NCBI RefSeq assembly: GCF_000412635.1
Contig: NZ_ASTG01000006.1
Span: 35,254-99,253 of the forward strand
Source of the DNA: Sphingobium bisphenolivorans
GTDB lineage: Bacteria; Pseudomonadota; Alphaproteobacteria; Sphingomonadales; Sphingomonadaceae
Direction: 5' to 3'
DNA length: 64,000 nt
Each line of letters starts with the position of its first letter. Within the stretch, counting starts at the first letter, position 1. The notes beneath the pieces were generated by a model, which made no database searches, was not told the DNA's origin, and was given only the letters and a program-made list of their open reading frames with translations. A program made the position numbers and the translations under genes. Positions 1 through 9,590 of the stretch are shown here, one piece after another.

Positions 1-334
1 CCGCCTTCACCTTGCTGACGCTGATATTGAGCTTGCCCGACCTTCCGAAAAGCCCGTTATCCCTGGCCTGCGCCACTTCTCCCACGACGGGCGTTCCGGC
101 CGGGATCAAGGTGACGCCGCCGATGGTCACGGCCTTGGCGACTGCAAGTTCGACCTGATCCCCCACCTTCGCCGATTTGGAGGAGATATCCTGCCGGGTT
201 TCCAGCTGGATCCTCATGCCTTCAGGAAGGATCAGCGACTGCGCCTGCGCGCATTGCACATAAGCCAAGGAGAGCGCCGCCGTCGCCATGGCCAGCCGCT
301 TCGCCCAAGCGATCCGGAATGCAGCGCGCCGCAT
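1..334 (-). CDS. Exported protein of unknown function (C-terminus cut by window edge)
   Basis: Reading leftward from ATG 334, a basic N-terminus (MRRAAFRIAWAKR) is followed by an Ala/Leu core and a likely signal peptidase I site after AQA, so the protein should be exported to the periplasm. The mature part opens with LILPEGMRIQLETRQDISS and has short beta-type segments (VGDQVELAVAKAV, LIPAGTPVVGEV). I cannot assign a named family. An in-frame ATG lies two codons upstream at 340, but GGAAAGG sits 6 nt before ATG 334, so that start is preferred. The gene runs out of the window, so its length is unknown. Confidence 0.6.
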   Translation of the reverse strand, partial: MRRAAFRIAWAKRLAMATAALSLAYVQCAQAQSLILPEGMRIQLETRQDISSKSAKVGDQVELAVAKAVTIGGVTLIPAGTPVVGEVAQARDNGLFGRSGKLNISVSKVKA

Positions 335-452
335 GGACATCCTTTCCGCCCGGCGCAGATGGCCGCGCTGGACAGTCAACGAACAATTTACGCTTGAGGG
401 TCCGGGCCGTCAACGAATGCGAGCGCCAGCATGCGCCGCATTTTTGAGAAGG

Positions 453-537
453 TGGTGCGGGCGGTCGGAATCGAACCGACACTCCTTTCGGAACCGGATT
501 TTGAGTCCGGCGCGTCTACCAGTTTCACCACGCCCGC
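453..537 (-). tRNA. tRNA-Leu (anticodon CAA)
   Basis: The reverse strand folds as a class II tRNA of 85 nt including the encoded CCA. The acceptor stem GCGGGCG pairs with CGCCCGC. The anticodon stem CCGGA/TCCGG encloses loop CTCAAAA, giving anticodon CAA. There is a long variable arm and the T-loop GGTTCGATTCC. The long variable arm and the anticodon both fit leucine. No integrase or attachment-site duplication is seen beside it. Confidence 0.95.
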
Positions 538-655
538 GTCATGGTGGAGGCCAAATGGCAAAATCGACGCTCAGCGTCCAGTCGAAAAACGGACTTCGCG
601 CCGATGCAATTCGCCTTGCACCGGTTGCGGTATGATTTTCACGCCTCTAGCCTGC

Positions 656-683
656 TTGCGTAACGAGTGCCGCCTTGTATATG
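656..683 (+). promoter_or_regulatory. Possible sigma70-type promoter of the zwf operon
   Basis: TTGCGT (656-661) and TATATG (678-683) are separated by 16 bp and lie about 45 bp before the zwf start in the gap after tRNA-Leu. This is the best -35/-10 pair I can see in that gap. No known operator, such as a HexR site, was recognised. Confidence 0.35.
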
Positions 684-727
684 ACGGCGCCGTGCAGACC
701 TGAAACACTAGCGGAAAAGGGCTTCCT

Positions 728-2191
728 TTGACCGAACCGTCTGCCACGTTCCTGCTGTTCGGCGCCACCGGCGATCTGGCGCACAGGATGATCTTCCCCT
801 CGCTCTACAATCTTCTCGCGGACGGGCTGCTGCCCCATGATTTCATGATCGTCGCGTCGGGGCGCTCGGAATTCACGGACGAGCAATTTCGGGCCGACAT
901 CGACAAGGCGTTGCAGAAGTTCCTGGGCTCGGATCGCTACGATGCGGCAACCGCCGCCAGGCTCCGCGCTTTGATCTCCTATCAGCCGGTCGAGGCGGGC
1001 AATGCCGCGCAATTCAAGGCGCTGGCCGATCGGCTGGACGGCCGACTGGACAAGGGCGTTTCGGTCTATCTATCGACCCCGCCCTCCCTGTTCGCGCCCA
1101 CAGCTCAAGGTCTGGCAGACGCAGGCATCATCGCGCGCGACACCCGCATCGCGATGGAAAAGCCCATCGGCAAGGATCTCGCTTCATCGAAAGAGGTCAA
1201 TGACGGCATCGGCGCTCTCTTCGCCGAAGACCAGATATTCCGCGTCGACCATTATCTAGGCAAGGAAACCGTCCAGAACCTGCTCGCGCTCCGCTTCGGC
1301 AATGTGATGTTCGAGCCGCTGTGGAACGCCACCGCCATCGACCATGTGCAAATCACCGTAGCGGAGACGGTCGGGCTGGAGGGCCGCGTCTCCTATTATG
1401 ACGGCGTGGGCGCGCTGCGGGACATGGTGCAGAATCATGTGCTCCAGATCCTCTCGATCATCGCCATGGAGCCGCCTGCGCGCATGGACCCCACGGCCGT
1501 GCGCGACGAGAAGGTGAAGGCGCTCCGCTCGCTGCGCCCGATGTCCGCCGAAACTGTGAAGACAAACAGCGTGCGCGGCCAATATACGCCGGGCGCTGTC
1601 GGCGGACAGATCGTCACCGGCTATGCGGACGAACTGGGCAAGCCCTCCGAGACCGAAACCTTCGTCGCGCTGAAAGCTCATATCGACAATTGGCGCTGGC
1701 AGGGCGTGCCCTTCTACCTGCGCACCGGCAAGCGCATGCCCACGCGTCAGTCCGAAATCCTCATCCAGTTCAAGCCGGTGCGCCATTCGATCTTCGGCCG
1801 CAACGGCGGCGGATCGGGGCTGGAGCCCAACACGCTCATCATCCGCCTTCAGCCGGAAGAATATATCCGCCTGCTCATCATGAGCAAAAGGCCCGGCCTT
1901 GAACGCGAGGTGCATCTGGAGGAGGTGACGCTGGACGTGTCGCTGACCGCCGCCTTTGCCGGGCAACGCCGTCGTATCGCCTATGAGCGGCTGATCCTCG
2001 ACCTGCTAGCCGGCGACCAGACGCTGTTCGTACGCCGCGATGAGGTCGAGGCGCAGTGGACCTGGATCGATTCGATCATCGCAGGGTGGAAACAGGCCGG
2101 GGTGAAGCCTGCTCATTATGCGTCGGGGAACTGGGGACCGTCTTCAGCCATTGCCCTTATCGAACGCGACGGAGCCAGCTGGAATGACTGA
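728..2191 (+). CDS. zwf: Glucose-6-phosphate 1-dehydrogenase
   Basis: The enzyme oxidises glucose 6-phosphate to 6-phosphogluconolactone with NAD(P)+ and opens the Entner-Doudoroff and pentose phosphate routes in the cytosol. The 487-aa protein has the usual family length. It shows the nucleotide-binding motif GATGDLAHR at residues 12-20 and the active-site motif DHYLGKE at 174-180, whose His is the catalytic base in the family. The start is a TTG preceded by AAAAGGG. It is the first gene of zwf-edd-glk-eda, and its 3' end overlaps edd by 8 nt, which suggests translational coupling. No 6-phosphogluconolactonase gene follows. Confidence 0.96.
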   Translation: MTEPSATFLLFGATGDLAHRMIFPSLYNLLADGLLPHDFMIVASGRSEFTDEQFRADIDKALQKFLGSDRYDAATAARLRALISYQPVEAGNAAQFKALADRLDGRLDKGVSVYLSTPPSLFAPTAQGLADAGIIARDTRIAMEKPIGKDLASSKEVNDGIGALFAEDQIFRVDHYLGKETVQNLLALRFGNVMFEPLWNATAIDHVQITVAETVGLEGRVSYYDGVGALRDMVQNHVLQILSIIAMEPPARMDPTAVRDEKVKALRSLRPMSAETVKTNSVRGQYTPGAVGGQIVTGYADELGKPSETETFVALKAHIDNWRWQGVPFYLRTGKRMPTRQSEILIQFKPVRHSIFGRNGGGSGLEPNTLIIRLQPEEYIRLLIMSKRPGLEREVHLEEVTLDVSLTAAFAGQRRRIAYERLILDLLAGDQTLFVRRDEVEAQWTWIDSIIAGWKQAGVKPAHYASGNWGPSSAIALIERDGASWND

Positions 2192-4010
2192 TCTTCACCC
2201 CGTGATCGCAAAGGTCACAGAGCGCATCGAGAAACGAAGCGCGGCCTCGCGCCTCAAATATCTGAGCCTGATCGAGCGCGGGCGTGACGCGGGCACCAAC
2301 CGGGCCCAGCTGTCCTGCGGCAACCTTGCCCATGGCTTTGCCGCCAGTGGTGAGGACAAGCCTGTCATCCGCACCGGCGCCGCCATGAACATGGGCATCG
2401 TCACCGCCTATAATGACATGCTTTCGGCGCATCAGCCCTATGGCCGCTACCCTGAGCAGATCAAGCTGGCCGCGCGGGAGGTCGGCTGCACCGCGCAGGT
2501 CGCCGGCGGCGTTCCCGCCATGTGCGACGGCGTGACGCAGGGGCAGGCGGGCATGGACCTCTCCCTCTTTTCCCGCGACACCATCGCGCTCGGCACTGCG
2601 ATCGCCCTCTCCCACGCGATGTTCGAAGGCGCGCTGCTGCTCGGCATCTGCGACAAGATCGTGCCGGGCCTGCTGATCGGCGCGCTGCGCTTCGGCCATC
2701 TGCCCACCATCCTCGTGCCTGCAGGCCCCATGCCATCAGGCCTCGCCAATAAGGAGAAGGTGCGCATCCGCCAGCTCTATGCCGAGGGCAAGGTCGGCAA
2801 GGAGGAACTGCTGGAATCGGAAAGCGCCAGCTATCATGGCGCGGGCACCTGCACTTTCTACGGCACGGCGAACAGCAATCAGATGATGATGGAGATGATG
2901 GGCCTGCACATGCCCGCGGCCTCCTTCATTCATCCGGGCACCAAACTGCGGCAAGAATTGACGCGGGCGGCGGTGCATCAGCTTTCCCGCATCGGCTGGG
3001 ACGGCGACGATTATCGCCCGCTTGGGGCTTGCGTGGATGAAAAGGCGATCGTCAACGCGATCATCGGGCTGATGGCGACGGGAGGCTCGACCAACCACGC
3101 GATCCACCTGCCCGCCATCGCGCGGGCGGCCGGGATCGTCATCGACTGGACCGATTTCGCCGAGATTTCCGACGTAGTGCCGCTGCTCGCGCGGGTATAT
3201 CCCAATGGCTCGGGCGACGTGAACAATTTCCACGCCGCTGGCGGCATCTCCTACGTCATCCGCGAACTGCTGGACGCTGGCTTGCTGCATGGCGATATCT
3301 TGACCGTCGCGCGCGATGGCCTGGCGGCCTACGGCAAGGAGCCCGTGCTCGAAAACGACGCGCTGACGTGGCGCGATGTGCCGGAATCCCGGGACGAGAG
3401 CATATTGCGGCCGGTTGAGCGAGCATTCAGTCCGGATGGCGGCATGCGGCTGCTGACCGGCAATCTTGGCCGCTGCGTCATGAAGGTGAGTGCCGTCGAT
3501 CCCGCTCGCTGGACGATAGAGGCGCCTGCCGCGATCTTCCAGGATCAGGACGATGTGCTCCACGCCTTCAAGGCGGGTGAACTGGAGCGCGACGTCGTTG
3601 TCGTCGTCCGCTTCCAGGGGCCTCGCGCCAACGGCATGCCGGAACTGCACAAGCTGACCCCGGCACTCGGCGTGCTGCAGGATCGAGGGTTCCGCGTCGC
3701 ACTGTTGACCGACGGCCGCATGTCGGGCGCCAGCGGGAAGGTGCCCGCCGCGATCCACCTCTCCCCCGAGGCGCTGGGCGGCGGCCCGATCGGCAAGCTG
3801 CGCGACGGCGACCTCGTCCGGGTTTGTGCGCAGACCGGGCAGGTCGAGGCGCTGGTCGAGGCGGCGACATGGGATGCGCGGGAAGACCCGACGCCGCCCC
3901 CTACTCCCTATGATACCGGGCGCGAGTTGTTCGCCTTGTTCCGTCACCATAGCGACCTGGCGGAAAGCGGCGCCTCGCCGATCCTCGCCGCTATGGAAAC
4001 CGAAGTCTAA
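2184..4010 (+). CDS. edd: 6-phosphogluconate dehydratase
   Basis: This dehydratase turns 6-phosphogluconate into 2-keto-3-deoxy-6-phosphogluconate (KDPG), the first step specific to the Entner-Doudoroff pathway. The 608-aa protein belongs to the IlvD/Edd family of 4Fe-4S dehydratases. The first family signature appears as [12 protein letters not shown] near residue 156 and the second as [11 protein letters not shown] near the C-terminus. CDGVTQG near residue 114 supplies another cluster cysteine. The ATG at 2184 overlaps the zwf stop and gives the normal N-terminus [13 protein letters not shown] 94-nt gap separates it from glk. Confidence 0.96.
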   Translation: MTDLHPVIAKVTERIEKRSAASRLKYLSLIERGRDAGTNRAQLSCGNLAHGFAASGEDKPVIRTGAAMNMGIVTAYNDMLSAHQPYGRYPEQIKLAAREVGCTAQVAGGVPAMCDGVTQGQAGMDLSLFSRDTIALGTAIALSHAMFEGALLLGICDKIVPGLLIGALRFGHLPTILVPAGPMPSGLANKEKVRIRQLYAEGKVGKEELLESESASYHGAGTCTFYGTANSNQMMMEMMGLHMPAASFIHPGTKLRQELTRAAVHQLSRIGWDGDDYRPLGACVDEKAIVNAIIGLMATGGSTNHAIHLPAIARAAGIVIDWTDFAEISDVVPLLARVYPNGSGDVNNFHAAGGISYVIRELLDAGLLHGDILTVARDGLAAYGKEPVLENDALTWRDVPESRDESILRPVERAFSPDGGMRLLTGNLGRCVMKVSAVDPARWTIEAPAAIFQDQDDVLHAFKAGELERDVVVVVRFQGPRANGMPELHKLTPALGVLQDRGFRVALLTDGRMSGASGKVPAAIHLSPEALGGGPIGKLRDGDLVRVCAQTGQVEALVEAATWDAREDPTPPPTPYDTGRELFALFRHHSDLAESGASPILAAMETEV

Positions 4011-4104
4011 CGCCCATCATCATCTCATGCGAAAGAGCACGCCCTTAGCCTCACGAAATTCTCAGCCGCCGCTGGAATGACGCACTTGAATGGAGAGGTC
4101 CTCG

Positions 4105-5070
4105 ATGACCGAGATTATCGCAGCGGATATCGGCGGCACCAACGCCCGTTTCGCCCGGGCTACCCTCGACGCCCGCAACGTCCCGACGCTGGGCACCGTG
4201 CGCAAATACAAAGTCGCCGATTATCCCAGCCTACAGGCTTGCTGGGCCGCCTTTGCCGCGGATGAAGGCGGCGACCTGCCGACATCCGCCTCCATCGCCT
4301 TCGCCACCGCAATCGGCCGGGATGTCATTAAGCTGACGAACAGCAGCTGGATGATCCGGCCTGACACGCTGGACGAGGAACTGGGCCTCACCCATTTGCG
4401 GCTGGTCAATGATTTCGAGGCGGTGGCCCATGCCGTCGCCCGCCTGCCGCAGGAAAATCTGCCGCTGCTGTTCGGCCAGGACAAGCCGTTCCCCAAGGAT
4501 GGCGGCGTCACCATTTTGGGTCCGGGCACCGGCCTCGGCGTCGCGATGATCGCGTTCGACGATGGGGAGCCGCATGTCGTCGCGACCGAAGGCGGGCATC
4601 TGGACTTCGCACCGCTCGATCCGCTGGAAGAAAAGATCCTCGCCTATCTGCGCGACAAGTTTCTGCGCGTTTCGACGGAGCGGATCGTGTCGGGTCCGGG
4701 CCTTAACAATATCTATAAGGCGATGGCGACCATCGGCCATGACCGCGTCATGCTGATGGAGGATGCCGAACTGTGGCAGGCCGCGCTCGATAACACGGAC
4801 CCGTTCGCGCGGAGGGCGCTGGAGCGGTTCTGCCTGTCCTACGGTTCGGTCGCAGGCGATCTGGCGCTTGCCCAAGGCCCCAACGCGGTGGTGCTTGCCG
4901 GCGGGCTGACCCAGCGGATGCGCGACGTGTTGCCGGCCAGCGGCTTCTATGGCCGCTTCACCGCCAAGGGTCGGTTCGAAAGCCTGATGAAGACCATCCC
5001 CATCCGCCTCGCACTACATGAAGAAATCGGGCTGTACGGCGCGGCCGCCGCCTTTCGGGAGAAGAAATAA
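4105..5070 (+). CDS. glk: Glucokinase
   Basis: Glk phosphorylates glucose with ATP, feeding Zwf. The 321-aa protein belongs to the bacterial Glk family rather than ROK. The N-terminal phosphate-binding motif is AADIGGTNARF, followed by the adenylate motif LGPGTGLG and a glucose-binding EGGH segment. An ATG 15 nt upstream (4090) is in frame, but GGAGAGG sits 5 nt before ATG 4105, so 4105 is chosen. Its stop overlaps the eda start by one base (TAATG), so both are probably translated from one message with zwf and edd. Confidence 0.95.
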   Translation: MTEIIAADIGGTNARFARATLDARNVPTLGTVRKYKVADYPSLQACWAAFAADEGGDLPTSASIAFATAIGRDVIKLTNSSWMIRPDTLDEELGLTHLRLVNDFEAVAHAVARLPQENLPLLFGQDKPFPKDGGVTILGPGTGLGVAMIAFDDGEPHVVATEGGHLDFAPLDPLEEKILAYLRDKFLRVSTERIVSGPGLNNIYKAMATIGHDRVMLMEDAELWQAALDNTDPFARRALERFCLSYGSVAGDLALAQGPNAVVLAGGLTQRMRDVLPASGFYGRFTAKGRFESLMKTIPIRLALHEEIGLYGAAAAFREKK

Positions 5071-5687
5071 TGTCGTTGAGCGTTGAACAGGTCATGGAAC
5101 TGGCACCCGTGATCCCGGTGCTGGTCGTCGATCGGGTGGAAGACGCGCAACCCATCGCGGAGGCACTGGTCAATGGCGGTCTGCCTGCATTGGAGGTGAC
5201 GCTGCGCACGCCCGCTGCTCTCGACGTCATCCGCGAGATGGCGAAGGTCGAGGGCGCCGTCGTCGGCGCAGGAACCGTGCTCAACCCCGCGCAACTGGAC
5301 GCGGCGATGGAAGCGGGCGCGCGCTTCATCGTCAGCCCCGGCCTTACCGAGCCCCTCGGCAAGGCAGCGATTTCCGCGGGCGTCCCCTTCCTGCCGGGCA
5401 CCGCGACAGCGGGCGACATCATGCGAGGCATGGACATGGGGCTTTCGCATTTCAAATTCTTCCCGGCCGAAACGTCGGGGGGCCTGCCCGCGCTCAAGGC
5501 TCTGGCGGCGCCGCTGCACACGGCGCGCTTCTGTCCGACGGGCGGCATCACCCCGGAAAGCGCTCCGAAATGGCTGGCCGAACCCTTCATCAAATGCGTC
5601 GGCGGCAGTTGGGTCGTGCCGAAGGGAGCGGTCGATGCGGTCAGGATCGAAGCTCTCGCCCGCGAAGCTGCAGCGCTGGCCCGCTAA
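5070..5687 (+). CDS. eda: KDPG aldolase (2-keto-3-deoxy-6-phosphogluconate aldolase)
   Basis: Eda cleaves KDPG to pyruvate and glyceraldehyde 3-phosphate, completing the Entner-Doudoroff pathway. The 205-aa class I aldolase carries the substrate motif EVTLRT (Glu42), GAGTVL, PGTATAGDI and the Schiff-base lysine in FKFFPAE (Lys129). The ATG shares a base with the glk stop, so translation is coupled. It is the last enzyme gene of the operon. The same enzyme could receive KDPG made by the KDG kinase encoded at 21317-22243. Confidence 0.95.
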   Translation: MSLSVEQVMELAPVIPVLVVDRVEDAQPIAEALVNGGLPALEVTLRTPAALDVIREMAKVEGAVVGAGTVLNPAQLDAAMEAGARFIVSPGLTEPLGKAAISAGVPFLPGTATAGDIMRGMDMGLSHFKFFPAETSGGLPALKALAAPLHTARFCPTGGITPESAPKWLAEPFIKCVGGSWVVPKGAVDAVRIEALAREAAALAR

Positions 5688-5722
5688 TGAGCGGCATTGC
5701 ACCTGCCCGGGCCTCATCCTAG

Positions 5723-6244
5723 ATGCGTGCCATGAACCCACGTCGGCTGCTTCCTTCACTGGCCCTTATCCTGTCGGGCTGCGCCAGTAGCTTTCATGGC
5801 TATCCCTCCCTCGCCAAGCGCGCGATCGAGGATGCGCCCTTTGCGGAGCCTGCCGCCCAGCCCGCGCCTGCGGCAACGGACGCGGCGCCTTCCAAGGACA
5901 TCGACCGCCTGACGGCACAGGCCAAGACAGGCGAGGCAGCCTTCGACCAAGCCTATGCGAAGGCTGACCGTGCGACGCGCGCTGCGTCGGGCGCTGCGGT
6001 ATCGAGCGACGCATGGGTCGCGGCGCAAACGGCAATCAGCGCACTCGAATCAGCGCGGAACGACAGCGTCTCCGCACTCGCCAGCCTAGACGTTCTGCTG
6101 GTCGAGCGAAACAATGCCATTGCGGACGGCAAGGCGAGCGGCGGCATCGAAGCCATCGACGCAGCTCGCGCGTCGGCATTGGCTATCGTCGATGGACAGA
6201 ATGATCGGCTGGATGGGCTGAAGGCGCGACTGGCGCAGCCCTGA
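5723..6244 (+). CDS. Putative lipoprotein of unknown function
   Basis: The N-terminus has a short hydrophobic stretch ending in the lipobox LSGC, so the protein is probably lipidated and membrane-anchored. The remainder (about 150 aa) is rich in Ala, Asp and Lys, with long stretches predicted by eye to be helical, and has no catalytic motif I recognise. Two in-frame ATGs (5723 and 5732) precede the signal and neither has a strong Shine-Dalgarno site. It follows eda by 35 nt on the same strand and may be co-transcribed, but nothing in the protein ties it to sugar metabolism. Confidence 0.65.
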   Translation: MRAMNPRRLLPSLALILSGCASSFHGYPSLAKRAIEDAPFAEPAAQPAPAATDAAPSKDIDRLTAQAKTGEAAFDQAYAKADRATRAASGAAVSSDAWVAAQTAISALESARNDSVSALASLDVLLVERNNAIADGKASGGIEAIDAARASALAIVDGQNDRLDGLKARLAQP

Positions 6245-6260
6245 CCCCAGCTGGCAGGCG

Positions 6261-6836
6261 TCAGACCGCCGCCTTCACCGCGCCCTTATGCGCTTTAGCA
6301 TTGTGGACATAATGATCGACACCCTCGCGCATGTCGATCAGCGCCGCATCGGACAGGTCGCGCATATATTTGGCGGGTCGACCAGCCCACAGCTGCCGGT
6401 GCGGAACGGTTTTGCCCGACGACAGCAGCGCTCCTGCCGCCAGCATGGCGTCGCTCTCCACCGTACAGCCGCTCATGACGATGGCGCCCAGCCCGACAAA
6501 GGCGCGATCGTTCAGGACGCATCCGTGCACCGTCGCCATGTGGCCGATCAGCACATCTTCACCGATGATCGTGGGCCAGCCATCAAGTGGGCGGCCATCC
6601 TGCCGCTCCCCGGCGCTATCGCAATGAACCACCGTCCCGTCCTGTATGTTGGAGCGCGCACCGATCCGAATTCGGTTCACGTCTGCGCGGATGACGCAAT
6701 TATACCAGATGCTGGCATCGGGCCCGATTTCGACGTCGCCGATGATCCGGCAACCGGGGGCGATGAAAGCGCTGGGGTGTATGACCGGCGTCTTGCCGTT
6801 GAAGGACAGGATGGTGACGTCGGGGTGATCGGTCAT
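6261..6836 (-). CDS. Gamma-class carbonic anhydrase family protein (left-handed beta-helix)
   Basis: The 191-aa protein has hexapeptide-repeat sequence (HPSAFIAPGCRIIGDVEIGPDASIW, shown here in its repeats as IGDVEI, IGPDASI) typical of the YrdA/PaaY/gamma-carbonic anhydrase family. The three metal-binding histidines fit VVHCDS and IGHMATVHGC. The start at 6836 is preferred because it gives a normal family N-terminus and has GGAG upstream. It lies 4 nt after the hemB stop and is probably co-translated with hemB. True carbonic anhydrase activity is not certain, since many family members have other or unknown roles. Confidence 0.85.
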   Translation of the reverse strand: MTDHPDVTILSFNGKTPVIHPSAFIAPGCRIIGDVEIGPDASIWYNCVIRADVNRIRIGARSNIQDGTVVHCDSAGERQDGRPLDGWPTIIGEDVLIGHMATVHGCVLNDRAFVGLGAIVMSGCTVESDAMLAAGALLSSGKTVPHRQLWAGRPAKYMRDLSDAALIDMREGVDHYVHNAKAHKGAVKAAV

Positions 6837-6840
6837 CACT

Positions 6841-7836
6841 TCAGGCTCCCAGCAATCGCGCCGCATGGAGCGCATGATAGGTAAGGATGCCGGAGCAGCC
6901 AGCGCGTTTGAAAGCCATCAGCGTTTCGAGCACCAAGGCGTCGCGATCCCCCGCCCCGGCAGCCACAGCCGCCTCGATCATCGCATATTCGCCGGACACC
7001 TGATAAGCGAAGACCGGTACCGCGAAAGCATCTTTCACCCGAGCGATGATGTCGAGATAGGGCAGGCCCGGTTTCACCATCACGCTGTCGGCACCTTCTG
7101 CAAGGTCGAGCGCGACCTCGCGCAGCGCTTCCTCGCTATTGGCGGGGTCCATCTGATAATTTTTCTTGTCGCCCCTCAGTAGCCCGCGCGAGCCGACCGC
7201 ATCGCGAAAGGGACCATAGAAGGCGCTGGCATATTTGGCGGCATAGGCCATGATCTGGACATTGGCGTGCCCCTCCTCCTCCAGCGCTTCGCGGATCGCG
7301 CCCACGCGGCCGTCCATCATGTCGCTGGGCGCGATGATGTCGGCGCCGGCAGCCGCCTGGTTGAGCGACTGGCCGATCAGCACATCGACGGTGGCATCGT
7401 TCACAACATAGCCGCTCTCATCGAGCAAGCCGTCCTGCCCGTGCACGGTGTAGGGGTCCAGCGCCACATCGGTCAGCACGCCGATGTCCGGCACGGCGTC
7501 CTTGATCGCCCGGATGGCGTGGCACATCAGATTATCGGGGCTGAGGGCCTCCATGCCATCGTCGCTGCGGCGCTCGGGCTGCGTGTTGGGGAAAAGCGCG
7601 AGGCAGGGAATGCCCGCATCGCGCGCTTCCTTCGCCCGCGCGACGACCAAATCGACCGACCAGCGCGACACGCCCGGCAACGAAGTGATCGGCTCCTCCA
7701 CCTGCTGGCCCTCCGTCACGAACAAGGGCCAGATGAAATCACTGGGGTTCAGCCGGTTTTCGGCATGCATCGCCCGGCTCCAGGCCGAAGCGCGGGTACG
7801 GCGCAGGCGCAGCGCCGGATAGGGGGCATAGCTCAT
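6841..7836 (-). CDS. hemB: Delta-aminolevulinic acid dehydratase (porphobilinogen synthase)
   Basis: HemB condenses two 5-aminolevulinate molecules to porphobilinogen in tetrapyrrole synthesis. The 331-aa protein has both active-site lysine regions, AAKYASAFYGPFR and VMVKPGLPYLD. At the position where zinc-type enzymes carry a cysteine cluster, this protein has DVALDPYTVHGQDG, the Asp-type motif of magnesium-dependent enzymes. A downstream carbonic anhydrase-like gene follows by 4 nt. Confidence 0.96.
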   Translation of the reverse strand: MSYAPYPALRLRRTRASAWSRAMHAENRLNPSDFIWPLFVTEGQQVEEPITSLPGVSRWSVDLVVARAKEARDAGIPCLALFPNTQPERRSDDGMEALSPDNLMCHAIRAIKDAVPDIGVLTDVALDPYTVHGQDGLLDESGYVVNDATVDVLIGQSLNQAAAGADIIAPSDMMDGRVGAIREALEEEGHANVQIMAYAAKYASAFYGPFRDAVGSRGLLRGDKKNYQMDPANSEEALREVALDLAEGADSVMVKPGLPYLDIIARVKDAFAVPVFAYQVSGEYAMIEAAVAAGAGDRDALVLETLMAFKRAGCSGILTYHALHAARLLGA

Positions 7837-7890
7837 GGCGGGGGTGTAGGCCGCTCCGCTGAGGGGATCAAGGCTCCGCTTGCCCTCCTC

Positions 7891-9471
7891 TCACCTCGCG
7901 AACCGGCGGAAGAAGCTGTCGCGGTTCCAGGCGGGCCGGGCCGGGGCGTTCGCCACACGGAGGGCAACGGCGGCGACATAGTCGTTCAGCTTCACCGACT
8001 GATCCGGCATCACCGGCTGGTTCACGTCATCGCGCGGCGAATGGTAGACATTCGCGCGCCAGGCCTTCTCCACCTCCGCCTCCCGAGTGCCCGCCTTGAA
8101 CCCATATTTGAAGAACAGTGCCGGCACGCCCTCCAGGATGAAGCTATATTGGTCGGACCGGATGAAGACATTGCGGTCCGGGAAGGGATCCGGCGTGATC
8201 GGCAGGTTCATCTGTTGACTGACTGCCTCGGCTTCCTTGCCCAACGTGCTCTGATCATAGCCGATCGGCGTTACGCTCGTGAGGGGGAAGATGGGGAGCG
8301 CCATGTCGAAATTGAGGTTCGCGACGATTGCCTCCGCCGGCACCGTCGGCTTACGCGCGAAGTAGCGGGATCCGAGCAGCCCCTTCTCCTCGGCCGTAAC
8401 GATGGCGAAGAGGATGGAGCGTTTCGAGCGGACCGGACCGTCGCGCAATGTGCGGGCAATCTCGATCAGGCTCGCGACGCCCGAAGCATTATCCAGCGCG
8501 CCATTATAGATTGAGTCGCCCCCGATGGGTGTGCCGACGCCATAGCCATCGAGATGGGCGGACAGGACGACATATTCCTTGGCAAGACGCGGGTCCGATC
8601 CGGGCATCACGCCCACGATGTTGGACGACGACAGGTCGGTGCGTTCGGCCGCCAACTTGACCTTCAGCCGCTGCGCCAGCGGGAAGCTGGGCACGGGCGC
8701 AGCTTCGTCCGCCGCCCCTGCAATTCCCGCGAAATCACGGCCTGACCCGGCAAAGAGCAGCGCTGAACGGGCGGGATCGATTTGTGCGTTCAGGAAAGGC
8801 CGACGGGTGTCGCGCAGCGCGGCATCCTTGATGAACAGCGCGGGCTGGCTCGCCAGAGCCATGCGGCGGCTCCAGGGGATCTCCACCTGCTTGGGCGTCA
8901 CCAGCTGGATCAGCCCGAGGGCGCCCATTTTCGCCAGCCATCCGCTGCGCTCGGATCGGGCATGGGACTTGAGCGCGCCGGAAATATGGGACGGCCCTCC
9001 CGAAATCACGACGACGATCTTACCCTTCACATCCAATCCCGCGAAATCGTCATGCCCCGCTTCGGGCAGGTGCAGACCATAGCCGGCGAAGACCAGCGGC
9101 GTGTCGAGTGCTTCGGGTACCGGGCCGCCGCTCCCCGAAATGATGAGATCGGCGGGGATGGAAAGCGCCCGCTCGCCTCCTGCGCCGATCAGTGCGGCGC
9201 TGCTCCCCTGGGCGATGATAGTCTGCCGGATAAAGGCGATAGGCTGCTTATAGCCCTCCGTTCCCGCAGGCTTGAGGCCGAGCGAACCGAACTGAGCGAT
9301 CACATAGTCCGCCGCGCGATCATAGCCGGGCGTTCCGGCAGCGCGCCCTTCATAGGCGTCGCTGGCAAGCGTCTGCACATGGCTCCACCATGTTGCCCCC
9401 CGGTCCTCCCCAGCGGCGAAGGCCGGCACTGTTACCATCAGGAGGGAAAATCCGATCCAATATGTGTGCAT
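7891..9471 (-). CDS. Exported M28-family metallopeptidase with PA-type insert
   Basis: The 526-aa protein starts with a signal peptide ending near FAAGED, so it acts outside the cytoplasm. The catalytic domain shows the M28 co-catalytic zinc ligands: SAHLDGYG (His), GALDNASGV (bridging Asp), VTAEEKGLLG (catalytic Glu and ligand Glu), NFDM (Asp) and YHSPRDD (His). An insert resembling a protease-associated domain lies before it (VFAGYGLHLPEAGHDDFAG). The start at 9471 gives the signal peptide directly and has AGGAGG about 10 nt upstream. An aminopeptidase role is likely; the substrate cannot be read. Confidence 0.9.
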   Translation of the reverse strand: MHTYWIGFSLLMVTVPAFAAGEDRGATWWSHVQTLASDAYEGRAAGTPGYDRAADYVIAQFGSLGLKPAGTEGYKQPIAFIRQTIIAQGSSAALIGAGGERALSIPADLIISGSGGPVPEALDTPLVFAGYGLHLPEAGHDDFAGLDVKGKIVVVISGGPSHISGALKSHARSERSGWLAKMGALGLIQLVTPKQVEIPWSRRMALASQPALFIKDAALRDTRRPFLNAQIDPARSALLFAGSGRDFAGIAGAADEAAPVPSFPLAQRLKVKLAAERTDLSSSNIVGVMPGSDPRLAKEYVVLSAHLDGYGVGTPIGGDSIYNGALDNASGVASLIEIARTLRDGPVRSKRSILFAIVTAEEKGLLGSRYFARKPTVPAEAIVANLNFDMALPIFPLTSVTPIGYDQSTLGKEAEAVSQQMNLPITPDPFPDRNVFIRSDQYSFILEGVPALFFKYGFKAGTREAEVEKAWRANVYHSPRDDVNQPVMPDQSVKLNDYVAAVALRVANAPARPAWNRDSFFRRFAR

Positions 9472-9590
9472 CAGTCGCTTGCCTCCTGAAAAACCGCTTG
9501 ATCTTGCCCGATCTGGTGCGACGAACAAGGGGGGTTGGAGCCGCCACGTCGCGCGCTTATTCCCCTTCTTGAACGATTTAAGAGGCTCTC

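Noticed and set aside
453..537. tRNA-Leu as an integration site
   Set aside because: No integrase, direct repeat of the tRNA 3' end or foreign gene block lies beside it. The same holds for tRNA-Gly at 21206-21279.
2736..3950. A 404-codon minus-strand frame opposite edd
   Set aside because: It is an antisense shadow of edd, with no start signal and a composition typical of reversed GC-rich codons.
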